From Diatrype stigma (taxonomy: Eukaryota; Ascomycota; Sordariomycetes; Xylariales; Diatrypaceae): a DNA stretch of 64,000 nt. The notes under the pieces were generated by a model. It searched no databases and was not told where the DNA came from. It saw nothing but the letters and a program-made list of their open reading frames with translations. Where the stretch lies: the NCBI GenBank assembly GCA_022225965.2, contig JAKJXP020000012.1, positions 186,001 through 250,000 of the forward strand. The letters are read 5' to 3'. Of this stretch, positions 20,613 to 32,900 are shown piece by piece; position 1 is the stretch's first letter, and each line of letters begins with the position of its first letter. The position numbers and the translations under genes are program-made.

Positions 20613-23600
20613 ACCAGATCCGGCGGACGAGCGTACGGAGGCCCGACTATATGGGAAACATGAGGAGAGGGAACGGGGAAACGACAAGGGAAGGTAGGCC
20701 AACAAGCGTCACAGGCGGTGCAATGACCCTGGTCCCTGGCTGCGAGTGGATCTGGGCCTGCGGGAATCCTGCGGTGATGTGCAACCAAGACTGCCACGTC
20801 TGGCAGGCAGAGCAAATGGTCGGGCCATCCATGCTAACTACAACTAAACATACGAAGTGCTCTAACATGCCCATGCTGCCATGCTGCTAGCGGGCGAGCG
20901 AATAGCTCGCTGGACTCGCACTGGACTGACGTTTCAACCAGTCAGGGACGAGGGTCTGCGATGGGGCATTGAAGGGTCCTGCGCGAATCGGAAGGAGGCT
21001 GAGGCGCTAGTGCAGGGGATCACCCACATGGTGATAGCTCGAGAATAAATGATAAATGATGTGCTTTGGCTGTGGGTGTTGCTGTGCTTATCGTGCTTTA
21101 ATCCACCACCGCAGACGCCCACACGACGCCCACACGCCAGACGCCGTGGAATGCGATAAGCTGTGGCTCTCGGCTATCTGCCGTATGGAGCGAAAGCAGG
21201 AACCGGCCATAGGCCCGAAGCCCTGTTGATCCCAATTCCGATTTCTAGGGGGCCACTGTGGCCATCAAAAACGTCCGGCGTCGTCCTTTAAAAGCCTGTC
21301 TTGGCCTTCCCTGGGGCCTTCCCCAAGCAGCACCACAGCCGAGTGGCTTTCCCCGCGATCTTCTTTGCGATCTTCTTCGTGGCCACCTTTACCCAGCCTT
21401 TGTTCGAACGCGATGTCAATGCAGACAGGCGACAGGCTGAGCAAGATCGAACCCAACCCGGATTGAGGACCGACGAAAAGAATGAGTGGACTGCCGGGAA
21501 ACATCACGTTGGAAGAGCATGACAGCCAAGAACATGCCAGCCAATGGTCCCATTCGCGAATATCAATATCGTTCGTGCTACCGAGGCACAAACGTCGGAT
21601 TCCGAATTGAGCTTGGACGCGTTAGCTGCCATATGCAGTTGCAGTTGCACCTTGCCTCGTCTCCCTACCCAACTCCCTATTGTTCAGCCAACCAAACGAC
21701 CAACATGGTTCGAATGCCAGCGGCGCCTCTTGCTTGGCGATGGTATGAAGGCCAGCCACGGTTGCATCATCATCATCATAGTGGGCGTGGGGGCCGTTGA
21801 GAAAAATACGAAACCCAGTTAAGCTAATTAAAAGCTGTTTGATGTTTATTTTTCCTTTTAGCGACGGACTACCTTGCCACTAACCTACCTAGGTTATCAT
21901 GTCGCATGCATATGCCTGTCCACGCCAGAACCCGCGCCAGAATCCAGCTCCCGCCGGATCCTGTCCAAGGTATTTTAAGCCTCGAGCTTTAAAGTTCGGT
22001 TTCTGGAACGCTCACATCTCACATTTACCTGGTTGGGTATTAGTGACAGGAATAACTGGAAACGCGGCTTGCTTGGGGATCTGTAGTAAGCATATAAGCA
22101 AGCCAGACCCCTACTTACTTCTCTTACCGGTGCGGATGTTGCGGCTGCCCGGGAAAATGACGCTCCGGGCAGCGCATAAACTACCGGGAGGGCAGTGCAG
22201 TGGCAGTTGCATTGTAGGTCCCTGAAAGAAAAGATGTCCGAAGGCCCTGAAGTTCGAACCGAACCTGCAAGGGCCCTCTGGACATCACCCTTGCTTAGGG
22301 CTGCCGCCGATAAAAACGAGCCCCCGCTCAGCCGCAAGGGCAAGCCCCAGATATCCCAAGCCCTCCCCTTGCCTACAGCCTACCGTCGTGCCTACAGCCT
22401 ACCATCGTGCCCACCATCCAGCGCGTGTTTGCATATGAAAATACCAAAATGCTGTCTGGAGAGCCACAAGGGTGGAAGACGTGTGGGAGGTGTGGGCCAA
22501 CAAGATGCCTGTCTAGTGGGCTCGGCATTCCTCTGCTTATCCCTACCCACGGCTCCGCTGTGGCTTTTCACTGGATGCTGCGGCATGTTGCGGCAAGTGT
22601 TGGTCACTTAACTGAAGCCAGCACATCCACAGGCTTCACAGCCAATGGATATTGCATACTGATGCATTCCAAGGCATTGCCGGTTCATTTCATTCCCCGC
22701 GGCATATCTCGATTGATTCTCAACGTGCTTTCCCGGCCGGCGTGAAACATTGCCTGCAAGCAAGGGCAGATTAAAGGAAGATGCGAGGTCTGCTGCTGTG
22801 GGTGACATCAGAAGCTTAATTGGCTTCCAGGCTGCCAGGCTGCCAGGGGCTAGTTGGTAGGTCTGGCAGGTATCGATGATCCCATCTCCACGAAAAGCAG
22901 ATGCGATAGCGACGCGATGCGATGCAATGCAGCATGCAATACCTACATACTACCTACCTACCTTACCCAGGTAGGTACAATACAATACCCAGGCTGCTAG
23001 GTAACCTGGGCATTGATAATCTTCGCTTGCCTGCACACCTGCTTGGATACCTACCAGCAAGGTGCCTGCTCACTGCAGGTGCTGTACAATACCTACCGAC
23101 CTGGTTGGCCACAGCCTTGAACCAATTAATTCCAGGTGCTACGTAATTACCTAGCGTATGTACATACATACGTAGTAATTGTCTACATGTACCTATGTAG
23201 GTACATATGTATGTCGTACTAGGTTTGTGTCCCCCTAGAGGGGTAGGTGGGAAGGTCAGCCCTAGCAGTGGCAGCGGTGGCAGCGGTGGCATATGAGTGG
23301 CTTGAGCAGCCTCAAACGGCTAGCGCCCAGAACCAGGGCTTGGGCTTGGACTTGGCAAAGTCTCAGGTTGCACTCGTTCGCAAGGCATTTGTGACATGTA
23401 AAAATCTAAAATATCTAAAATACCACATACTTACTGTTGGAATTACTGTTATACAGCCCTTACATACCTAAGTGCCGAGACCTAAGTGCCTACCTACCCA
23501 AGTATACAGCCCAGCCCGAGGTTGCATCCACTGTGGCACTATATTCGGAACTATTCTTACTGCTTATCCCTAGCTCTGAACTTTGGGGCTCTTGACCTTC

Positions 23601-25384
23601 TTATCAGCTGCCTCTTTGATCAACGCATATCTATTTTCGTCTTGATACGTCAGAGCTAATTAAGTCCAAGTTCAGCTCATTATACGGTTTAGGCATACAT
23701 CTACCGGTGTTGCACAAGCATCCACACGGGACTCCCGCTGCCAATACCGGAAGCCTCACCGTTTGCCGGGGTCAAGGAGAAAAGCCCATACGATACGTAG
23801 TATAATCTTGCATACGCACGAATGAACTGTCTTGTATACTTCGTACAGTCCCTCGAGATCTGCAGTCCTGCGTCTCCCGGGGCTAAGTCGAACGAGGATG
23901 ACGGTAGAAGAGCGAGACCTTCCATCTTTCACTCTACGGACCACTATAATCCAAGAAGGCCAACGCCGAGGTCGTGATAATGACAAACAGAAACCCAAGG
24001 ATCGTGAAGATCTTCGACTCGGGGACATAGGCAATAATGATCTTGATTCCACCTAGAGGTCCATGAGACCTGAATGCCGGAATGGTTACATCGAATCACC
24101 TCCACTTGTCTACTACTAATCACGAGCATCTCGCTCGATATACTAGAGTAGGCAGTTTGGAGACCGGCAAGGCTACGACCAAAACCTCTTGGCATCATGA
24201 GTTTGCCAGAAGGAAAGGTCTGGAGGCGTATCACCAGCAGCTCAAGCTCTCCAGATGTGTCATGGCACGATGTTGGGTATTCAGAGTATCGCTAACATAT
24301 GATCTTCATTCCACTTGTGCCTCGGTCCATTAACGCATCTCCAGCTACATTAGTCCATTCTTGTTGGACACCCAGCTCAATTTGTTACCGCATTCCATGA
24401 GGCAGGCCGGTGTACGGTATAGTGGTGGGTTTATCACACTCCCCACCCCCCCCCCCCCCCTTTCCCCCCCTCTTTCTTTCTTCCTGTCCTTTCTTACTGG
24501 TATCTCCTTTCTTATAAAAACTTGAAGATGGCATCCATGTTTCATACCAGGGCCTGAAATAACTCGTATGTTGTGCGCCTCGCTTCTCGAGAATCAGCAC
24601 TCATTCGATATAGGCAGTATCAACTAGATGCCTCCGTAACACATGATTTATTGCTCCAGGAAACACTGACCTTATCCCCATCCTTAAGAACAACACCTTC
24701 GTAGGGTTATAGGGTTTACCAGCACTTCTAGCCCGATTGATTTACTTTACGTGTCTTCATCTTTGTTACAGCTTGTCAAGTCACATCAAACAGGCGGTAG
24801 CCGCGTTTTCCGACGATTTGTATCATGCTCGGCCATTCTGGGATTGCCTAGCTACGATATATGAGTACGTCTCATGTCCTCGGTAGAGTAACAATGGTGA
24901 AATCTGGGTTTCATCGACGAATGATCAATCCGAGAAGGCTAACAGCAGGTTCATTGCCTTCTTGATCTCGTTCCTTAACGAGCTTGACTACTAGTGACGA
25001 GAGGTTCAAGATTCTAGTGGTTATTTCAAACCTGCTACCTGAGAGCAGAGCACGGGAATCTTTCTGAAGAAGAGTGAAAAACAAGTTACTGCGTCTTTGA
25101 GGAGTGACTTCGCTTGAAAGTATTAGCTATGCCACAAAGCGGCTCATGGAGCGATGTTCGCTACATCAAACAGCCGAACTGGATCAACCACTTAAAAAGC
25201 AGGTACTAGAGAATCAACCCCGCATATGGTAACCCAGCACCCAGCCAGCAGATCGGGAGCCGAGCTGGGTTACATGATAGCCGGCCTCCAAGTCTCCAAG
25301 CCTACAATGCGCATGTGTCACTGCACTCTATCTACCCTCCCCGGCATTGCAAGGTGATATGAAAGGCCACTTGGATAGCTGGTA
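20613..25384. other. Gene-poor intergenic region (4.8 kb)
   Basis: I find no gene with supportable homology. Many TACCTACCTAGGTAGG-type palindromes occur between 22940 and 23240. A run of 15 C lies at 24446-24460. On the minus strand at about 23945-24060 one frame gives a hydrophobic stretch (KIFTILGFLFVIITTSALAF) that looks like a membrane helix, but the frame is closed on both sides, so it could be a gene relic or chance. Confidence 0.4.
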
Positions 25385-26608
25385 ATGCTCAGAACATCAG
25401 CATCGCCAAACCTGAGCATCTGCGCCAAGTTGCTGCTAGGCATTGCAAAGCAGCCAAGCAAGAGTTGTTCCCGGTTCTACTACCCCGCATCCGCTGCTAT
25501 TGCCACCACCACTACCCGAGCCATGTCCTCCTCTTCATCCACCACCGCCGCCGCCGCCGCCGCCGGCACCAAGCCCGCGGTGCTCCTCATCGGGGGCCTG
25601 GCGCACTGCAACGAGCAGTGGCAGTCGCTGGGCAGCAAGTACCAGCTCCTTGAGTTCCGGCAGGGCACGCGCGCGCAGTTCCTCGCGAACTGCCGGGAGG
25701 GCGCCTACGACGGCGTGCGGGGCTGCTACCGGTCGAACAACTCGACGTCGGTGACGGGGCCCTTCGACGCCGAGCTGGTGGCCGCCCTGCCGGCCTCGTG
25801 GCGCTACATCGCCCACAACGGCGCCGGCTACGACAACATCGACGTGGCCGCCTGCACGGCCCGCCGCATCGCCGTCTCCTCCACCCCGCGCGCCGTCGAC
25901 GACGCCACCGCCGACATCGCCATCTTCCTGATGCTCGGCGCCCTGCGCCAGGTCCACGCGCCTTACACGGCCCTCCGGGCGGGCAACTGGAAGGGCCCCT
26001 CCCCGCCCAGGCTCGGCCACGACCCGCGCGGCAAGACGCTCGGCATCCTCGGCATGGGCGGCATCGGCCGCGCGATGGCGCGCCGCGCCCGCGCCTTCGG
26101 CATGCGCGTCGTCTACCACAACCGCCGGCGGCTCGCGGACCCGGCGCTCGAGGACGGCGCCGCCTACGCCGAGACGCTGGACGCGCTGCTGGCGGCGGCC
26201 GACGTGCTGTCGCTGAACCTGGCGCTCAACGCGCAGACGCGGCACATCGTGGGCGCGGCGGAGCTGGCGCGGTGCAAACCGGGCGTGGTGGTGGTGAACA
26301 CGGCGCGGGGCGCGCTGATCGACGAGGCGGCGCTGGTCGCGGCGCTGGAGTCGGGCCACGTGGCCGCCGTCGGGCTCGACGTGTTCGAGAACGAGCCCGA
26401 GATCCACGAGGGCCTGCTGCGGAGCGATCGCGCCTTCATGGTGCCGCACCTCGGCACGAGCACGTACGAGACCCAGAGGGGCATGGAGCAGCTCGTGCTG
26501 CGGAACCTCGAGGCCGTCGTCGATCGCGGCGAGATGTACACCCTGGTTGGCGAGCAGAAGGGGCTGGATTGGGCGCCTAAGGAGGCTGATTTTGATGAGG
26601 TATTTTGA
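25385..26608 (+). CDS. D-isomer-specific 2-hydroxyacid dehydrogenase (glyoxylate/hydroxypyruvate reductase type)
   Basis: A single exon encodes 407 residues. The NAD(P)-binding Rossmann domain carries G-M-G-G-I-G at 223-228. The catalytic residues of the family are present: Arg308 (NTARG), Glu337 (ENEPE) and His355 (PHLGTST). It should reversibly reduce a 2-ketoacid such as glyoxylate or hydroxypyruvate with NAD(P)H. The exact substrate is inferred from overall type only. The first 46 residues are rich in Ser, Ala, Lys and Arg and could be a mitochondrial targeting peptide. An alternative start at Met47 (25523) would give a cytosolic form of normal family length, so the start is uncertain. 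Third positions are strongly GC-biased. Confidence 0.9.
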   Translation: MLRTSASPNLSICAKLLLGIAKQPSKSCSRFYYPASAAIATTTTRAMSSSSSTTAAAAAAGTKPAVLLIGGLAHCNEQWQSLGSKYQLLEFRQGTRAQFLANCREGAYDGVRGCYRSNNSTSVTGPFDAELVAALPASWRYIAHNGAGYDNIDVAACTARRIAVSSTPRAVDDATADIAIFLMLGALRQVHAPYTALRAGNWKGPSPPRLGHDPRGKTLGILGMGGIGRAMARRARAFGMRVVYHNRRRLADPALEDGAAYAETLDALLAAADVLSLNLALNAQTRHIVGAAELARCKPGVVVVNTARGALIDEAALVAALESGHVAAVGLDVFENEPEIHEGLLRSDRAFMVPHLGTSTYETQRGMEQLVLRNLEAVVDRGEMYTLVGEQKGLDWAPKEADFDEVF

Positions 26609-27329
26609 TCGACCGCTCGTTGCTTGATACCGACTGATCAACTAGTGATGATGTGTGAGTAGAATCCTCATAGAAAGGTCGGCTGATCAAATGCTTGTCC
26701 AGGTCACGGTCCCGTCGAAGCTTTGATGATATGATAATGTTATAGAGTTCCCAACTGTCCCAAGAATATCGTTCACGTGTTCTCTCACTGCTACTAAGTG
26801 ACCTGATGCGGCTCAGTGTAAGCATGCTTTTTATGTGCAATGTATTTTCTATAGTCAACTTACCCCCTGAGCTGGATCAGATTCTCCCATGACGAAGACC
26901 AAAGGAGTTGGCCAAACCAATCTCTACAGCATATATCTCAAAGATTGACTGTGCGATTACGAGTTTAAACCAATCTCCAGTGAGACTGCTGCGTCAGTGT
27001 ACATTTTCTATCAATGTGTGTTTTGTACTGGTTTTCCATAGATCAGATTGTTTAGGGTCAAGCAAATGAATTCACAAGAGCCATAATGCAGTCATCAATT
27101 CAGAGGTCACTCTCAACATACAATGGAACAGGATAGCAAGTTGTGATCCAAAATTTATCCCTCATTAGTGGTTATACGCCACTCAGAGTAAGCTAATTTT
27201 CTAGTATTCCGAAACGCCCGAGGTTCACACCAACTTCCGTCGGAAGCGGATGTACCCATCCCCACGTTAAAGACGAGTCTCCTAAGCGGTCGCCTCCCCC
27301 TCGACGGCCGACGCCTTCTAGCCGCTGTC
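26609..27329. other. Convergent intergenic region
   Basis: No gene is seen. It is the shared 3' flank of two convergent genes and is lower in GC than its neighbours. Confidence 0.4.
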
Positions 27330-27845
27330 CTACGCCTCCGCCTTCTTCCCCTTCAGGCCGGCAGCCAGGGCGTTGTCGAAGTGCCTGCGCTTGGCGAGGC
27401 CCAGCATCTCGGTCTCCCAGTCGGCGCCGTAGTAGCCGGCGACGCCGCGGCCGAAGGCGGCCACCAGCTGGCCCTTCTTGACCCAGCCCGGCAGGTCCAG
27501 GAGGTACTGGAGCAGGGCCTTGCAGTCGCGGTCCGTCAGGGCGGGGTTGGCCAGGATGCGCTGCGTCTCGGCGAGCGCGCCCGCTACGCAGCGGTCCCTG
27601 TCGTGCCGGTACTGCGGCACGCGCGGCTCCGACCGCCAGCCCTCGGCCAGCAGGCCCTTCTTCTCCGCCGCCGTGCCCTCGCACCGCGGACACGCCTGCT
27701 CCGGTACCCGCCGGTACACCGTCACGGCGAAGCCGACCTCGCGGCACTGCGCCCCGAAGAGGCAGAAGGCCGAGCGCTTGCCCGTGTTCACCTCGATGGC
27801 GTGGCCGCACTGCTCGTAGCGCTCGTTGGTGATCTTTTGGCACAT
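27330..27845 (-). CDS. Cys-rich hypothetical protein
   Basis: A single exon encodes 171 residues. I do not recognise a named domain. The N-terminal 60 residues hold a spaced Cys/His pattern (MCQKI...YEQCGH...C...C...CPRC), seen in a loose group of small fungal proteins that begin MC-K and contain a CGH motif; zinc binding is a guess. The C-terminal half is predicted helical with charged residues and ends in a Lys-rich tail. There is no signal peptide or membrane segment. A TATATATA stretch near 27985-27995 lies about 140 bp upstream of the ATG. Strong GC bias at third positions supports it being a real gene. Confidence 0.65.
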   Translation of the reverse strand: MCQKITNERYEQCGHAIEVNTGKRSAFCLFGAQCREVGFAVTVYRRVPEQACPRCEGTAAEKKGLLAEGWRSEPRVPQYRHDRDRCVAGALAETQRILANPALTDRDCKALLQYLLDLPGWVKKGQLVAAFGRGVAGYYGADWETEMLGLAKRRHFDNALAAGLKGKKAEA

Positions 27846-29472
27846 CTTGATAGTTGGTTGTGTGTGTGGATGTGTGTGTGTGTGGTTGCTGTTGTAGGTT
27901 GTGGGAGTGTGGTCTTACTGGTGGTGTGTTGTTGATAGTGATGATGATGAGAAGGAAAAGCCAGGTAGTTGCAGGATAGTTCGGCCATATATATACATAG
28001 AAATGGAAAGGATGGAAGGGCTTAGGGGAGAATAACACCAATATTGTCAAGATGTCACAATGGCATTGTTGAGGCACCTCTAGAAGTGACCAGGTCACAA
28101 TCCTTTTCAGGCAGTCGGATCCAAGCCTTTGATAAAGCCACACTTCATATTATGACCAGGAATTAGTTTCGAACGCCATTTTTGTCCTTGGTTTTTTGGC
28201 TTTAGTCAAGAACATACCTTTCATACTTCACGTATCGTTCCCACACATTTGTCATTGTATGTTCCAACTGACCTATTGTGCGAAGAAGACAAAGCCAAGG
28301 CTCCAATATTCAGCTATCGAATCTTGTAGGGCTTCCGAAGCCCTTTGATCATCTAGAAACACTGGACTTTGTCACGAAGGCGGAACAAAACAGACGAAGG
28401 CTTCCCAGTGCGTATAGGTTTGTCCTCAGCTCCGCGAAGGCCATCAGTAAACCAATCTCTATTGCTGAACGCATGATAACAAATATCCCATGCGAAACTC
28501 AATTTTATACTGCCCGTTCAGTCATATCCAATTGCAGATATGTTGATGATAATGATGAACTGGGTGAGGCCAGCCGTATTACGATCTCCGGTAGCGGTTG
28601 CGGTTGAACCCCATACAAAGCCTTTCTGATGAATTATCATGTACGCAATCCCTATGTATGGGATGTATTTCTCGGGCATTTCCTTATAAGTCCTACGACA
28701 GAAGCTGAAGTCGAACCATTCAAGGTATGCTGTGCTCCATCTGAATTTGATGTAGCAGGTAGTCGAAGGGATAGATGGTGAGACCTTGTTTTACTCCTTT
28801 TTTCATATAGATATCCTCAGGAGTCGCGTATATCAACCAGGGTCGTTGACTATAGTCTCCTCATTTGGCAGCGAAATCAACCACTACCTACATGTAACAG
28901 CAGGCACGAGACTCATGGAATATCTCATTGGCTATCCAATGATATCCACATGCTACTGTGATCTTCCAAGACAAAAAGGGGTTGCAAACAGTAGGCTTGA
29001 TTATGTTTCAAAATTGACAGCGTCATATATACTCGACGTGCAGATTGTCGACGTGGCACGGGCAACAAGCGGTAGCACTACAAGACAAATCTACGATGAC
29101 GTAAATATGATCAAACGATGGAATAACTCAGGAGCGACTCGGCACTATTTGGCTTCGAGCAAGATTTTCATTCACATGGCTTGATTTCATATTTCACCGA
29201 TTTGGTTTGGACGTGTAATTAGTAGATTAAAATGTACAGATATAGATCAGTGCCTCTACCTGGCCCTCGATCTATGAACTAAACAGGCCAGTCATATGCC
29301 TCCTTGTCTTGTCCTTAAATTGTGGTGATACATAAATTGTTCCTAGCGTCCCCTTTTTGGCGAGCCTCTGAACCTTTTGTCGTCTTGAGTCGTAGTTGTT
29401 TCTCATTAGAAATGTGATTTCCTCCAAGTCGTAAACATGATGTGAGAGATGGTGTTAGCCTCGAGGAGGCGT
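27846..29472. other. Intergenic with two opposing open stretches of unclear status
   Basis: Plus-strand frames of 109 and 132 codons (28278-28607, 28786-29184) overlap a minus-strand frame of about 90 uninterrupted codons (about 28790-28515) whose sequence includes EWFDFSFCRRTYKEMPEK. Neither resembles a family I know, and the composition is lower in GC than nearby genes. A degraded gene is possible; I do not call one. Confidence 0.35.
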
Positions 29473-29772
29473 TTAGGCGTCGACGCCAGTGGGGGTCTGG
29501 CACAGGACGTCCTGGCCGAGGACGGGGAGCACGCAGCAGCGGGCGCGCTGGCCGATGGCGGAGCAGACGGAGCTGAAGCTGGCGGCGTCGGTGGGCACCG
29601 AGGGGGGGTTGGCGCAGTCGAGGTCCGCGACGCCGAGGACGTCGGTGGCGCAGCACTGGCTGGTGCTGTAGAGACCGGAGCAAGGCTCGTAGGTGGACTC
29701 GGTGCTCTGGTAGGTGGGCACGGCAGCGGCGAGGCCGGCGAAGAAGATAGCGGCGAAGGTAGTGAACTGCAT
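29473..29772 (-). CDS. Class II hydrophobin, intronless
   Basis: A single exon encodes 99 residues: a signal peptide (residues 1-17) and a mature part with exactly eight Cys in the spacing C-x8-CC-x11-C-x16-C-x8-CC-x10-C, which is the class II pattern. The CC doublets appear as QCCATD and RCCVLP. Hydrophobins are secreted amphipathic proteins that self-assemble at air-water or cell-wall interfaces, coating aerial hyphae and spores and helping attachment. The gene has a TATA box about 125 bp upstream. Most class II hydrophobin genes that I know of have introns, and this one has none. Identification is firm; a specific symbol is not assigned. Confidence 0.95.
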   Translation of the reverse strand: MQFTTFAAIFFAGLAAAVPTYQSTESTYEPCSGLYSTSQCCATDVLGVADLDCANPPSVPTDAASFSSVCSAIGQRARCCVLPVLGQDVLCQTPTGVDA

Positions 29773-29897
29773 TTTGGATGGAGTTTTGGGTGGTTTGTTT
29801 TTTTGGTGGTGGTGAAGGTGGTAGATGTGGAAGATGTGTTAGAGAGTGTGAGTGATGATGGAAGAGCTGAGCATGATGATGGGAGATCCAGCCGTCT

Positions 29898-29904
29898 CTT
29901 TATA
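29898..29904 (-). promoter_or_regulatory. TATA box of the hydrophobin gene
   Basis: TATAAAG on the minus strand lies about 125 bp upstream of the ATG, fitting a short leader and strong developmentally regulated expression. Confidence 0.55.
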
Positions 29905-32900
29905 GATGAAGAACCCCCGTCAAAAACACATCAGGTCGAGTGGAATCAACAATCAACCTGACCGATAGCCATCAGAGACATGACGTCGATCCATCTTGCC
30001 CTAGGGAATAGCCTGTTCCCTGCTTCGAAGCTTTCCAAGCTGAGGTGCCGGTACCTACCCCTGGCAGTAGCACCAGGGGGTGTCACCCGTGGAACACATG
30101 GGCCAGGAATTGCAGGACCTTGAGAAACGGCGGCAGTGTAGTTAGATCGCTGGGGACTCGTACAGGGTATCTCAAGATCGAGTGCCAGGGGTGCCCGTGC
30201 GCATATCGATCTGTTCAGTCAGATATGAAAGGGTGATGTGAGGCCCCCTGGGTCTGATCATAAACCAAGATCACTTTGTGCTCGGCTCTCATTTCCTATT
30301 TCGACTTTGCCCCCGAACGAGGTATCTGTCTAGGAACAGACTTGCCACCGCTGGCCTTGTTTGTCTGTGCATACTGTGTAGGACTGCTGGCTGCCTCTCC
30401 ACACAAATAAGGAGAACAGTTGTAAGTTTACGTATCCTGCATGTTAGCCTAGTCATTGGTGTCTAGGCATGAGGACCTAATGATATAGTAGCAAAAGTAG
30501 TTAGTAGGCTGGTTTGGCTGGGGCAGGATCCCCCCCTGGCTGCACGGGAGAGTGGAGTAAGGTGACCTCTGTATATCCCCGATCAACGGCACGTAAACCA
30601 ACGGTAGTATTAGCGGGTATTAGCTTGCGTCGGGACAGCATTTCTCAAGGAAAAGGCGCGCCACTGCAAGGGGCGTGTCAGGGCAATTCGAGCCCCGGTT
30701 GCCCCGGTTGCCCCAGACCCAACGGACGCAACGGACGCAATTCACAGCCACACCAGGGTCGGCAATAGGGTGGTACTGGCGTATTTTTTGCACCAAACGT
30801 GCATGGGAATCTATTAAAAATAACAATTCGTCGAGGCTGCTCACCTATACTACATACTGACGGTATCCCCTATGGTAGCTCTATAGCGCAGATCCGAGCA
30901 TTCGACCTCGTGTAGAAACATGCCGATCCAACGGCAAACTAGAAGTCGAGAACATTCTGACTAAAGATACCTAACTCGATACTAGGAAGTATTCTTAAGC
31001 ATCCAGTGAGAAATGGAGGACTTACTAGACAGCATTGGGGTCTTAAAGCGTGACACCTGGTCAGCCAGTCCGGGTGCGTCGGCATGTGTATAGATAATAA
31101 AACGGCCAGCCATTGTTTATTGTGATTCCATGTTGTGAAATCGCGTGAAGTCAGCCGTTTCCCAACGTCTAGAAGGACCTCCGCGGCCGATCCATGCGCA
31201 ACGTCATACAATAGCTCACCCCCATATAGGTGCTTATTAGCTCCCACGTAGTCAGTATCTTGTCGCATTGAAGGACGGGGCTAATCCCTAGCGTTGGGTC
31301 GTCTCCCGGCTTAATTCTTTTCTCCGATCCAGCAAGGTCTTAGTCTATGTATAGGCAAATGGGAACTGGCCAATGAGAAAGTCCTCGAATACGTCAAGGC
31401 AGTCAATAAGTGGTTAAGGCAGGAACAGAAACAAGATGTCTGAAACGATCGTCGGGTGACGGCTGGCACTAGAACACCTCGACGTGGCTGCTGGGGTGTC
31501 TCACCCCTGTCCGCCGACAGCCGAACAGAGATTGCATGACGATAATCTCCCGCTGGGTACTGAATCTTGAGCTCAACCAGAATTGAGCACAGCACGACTG
31601 CAGGAAGGCAATAACGGGGATACAGCAGCGTTATGCCAATAGTTTCACAACCTACACTGCCGAACCGCCTCAAGAAAGCCGGGGGGATTCCCCAGATTGG
31701 CATTGAAATGCCACGGCAAGGTAGGCCTATATGCCGAGCATAAAAGCTTGGCTCTTGGCAGCAAAACCGTCATCGGTCGCACGGTGGCACGATGGGCTGG
31801 ATGGGTAAGGCTCGCGTTTGGCTCCACCCCGGGCCGAGACCCCCTATATCAGATCCGGGGATCTGTGCTAAGGCAGATAGCGTCATCGATTCCCGTTCCT
31901 GAGCACGTTATTCGGCCCCGATGGGCGCTTGCAACTGTTGGCGGCGCCCATCCTCTCGTGTTCTGCTTTGCCCGCTTGTGTACGTAAAAGATAAGTAGTC
32001 TGCAGGTTTTGTTTGCATTGGCCTCCACCGCATTTAGCGAGCAAGCGCCGAAAACTGTGATATGCTACGTACATACTATGCAAGTAGTCAAAGATTAGTA
32101 TACGTCGAAGCTCTTTGCTATCAAGCTACTTGGCCTAACATGGCTCCGGAGCTAGTCGCCGTCCGTCAGAGAGCCTGCTGCTTTCAACCAACGCTTGATT
32201 ACACCAAAACGTAACGGAATTAAGCAAGAGCTTCATCGGCCTGGTAACTTTCCCCAGCTTTGGTTTGTTATTGAGTGCTTTATCATAATATTACTCCAGG
32301 CCAGTAATAGGTGAACCGAGTTCTCGGTATTAGCTCTTCGACCTAGCTATCCTTGTCAAGGGATCCCCAGAGATAACTATTTTCAGTCATATTATCGTGC
32401 CCCATATCACCCGTCATCCTACATAGGTTGTGCCTCATTTTTTTCAGTAGCATGCTAGAGCTCGGCCGTTGTTAGTCATATCATATCATCAGGCCTGAGC
32501 TGAAAGGTGGGTGTCTACTTTCAGTGACGGAGAATAACTCTGGATCAGTATCAGGGCTTCTGGTTCTCTGGAGAGACGTCGTCGTTACTAGAGACACATC
32601 TCTCTATATGACACTGCTATAGAGCTTCAGGATGGTTTCTAAGCTATTAGCAATCTGTTAGAGGAAGTATAGTCGACGAACTAAGATAAAGGGCTACGAA
32701 CGACAATTCCGAAGACCGAGAGTATTAGCATCTGATAATTAGCATTGTTGTATGTTCTGTTCCTATACTGTGAGGGTCATGGTCTAGGAACTTTGTTAGT
32801 CGTCTTCAGCATCCCCAGGAAAATCTGACCAGTTACAGACGAGGTTATGGAAATTCTGCAAATCAGTTGGATAATAGCTTAACTCTAGATTATTCATAGA

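Noticed and set aside
23944..24060. Membrane-protein gene on the minus strand
   Set aside because: One hydrophobic stretch of about 20 residues is bounded by stops, with no splice sites restoring a longer frame that I can find.
25535..26641. 368-codon minus-strand frame opposite the 2-hydroxyacid dehydrogenase
   Set aside because: Antisense shadow; the sense frame has the intact Rossmann and catalytic motifs.
31311..31703. 130-codon minus-strand hypothetical gene
   Set aside because: No recognisable domain, no GC3 bias, no splice partners, and a region without other coding signs.
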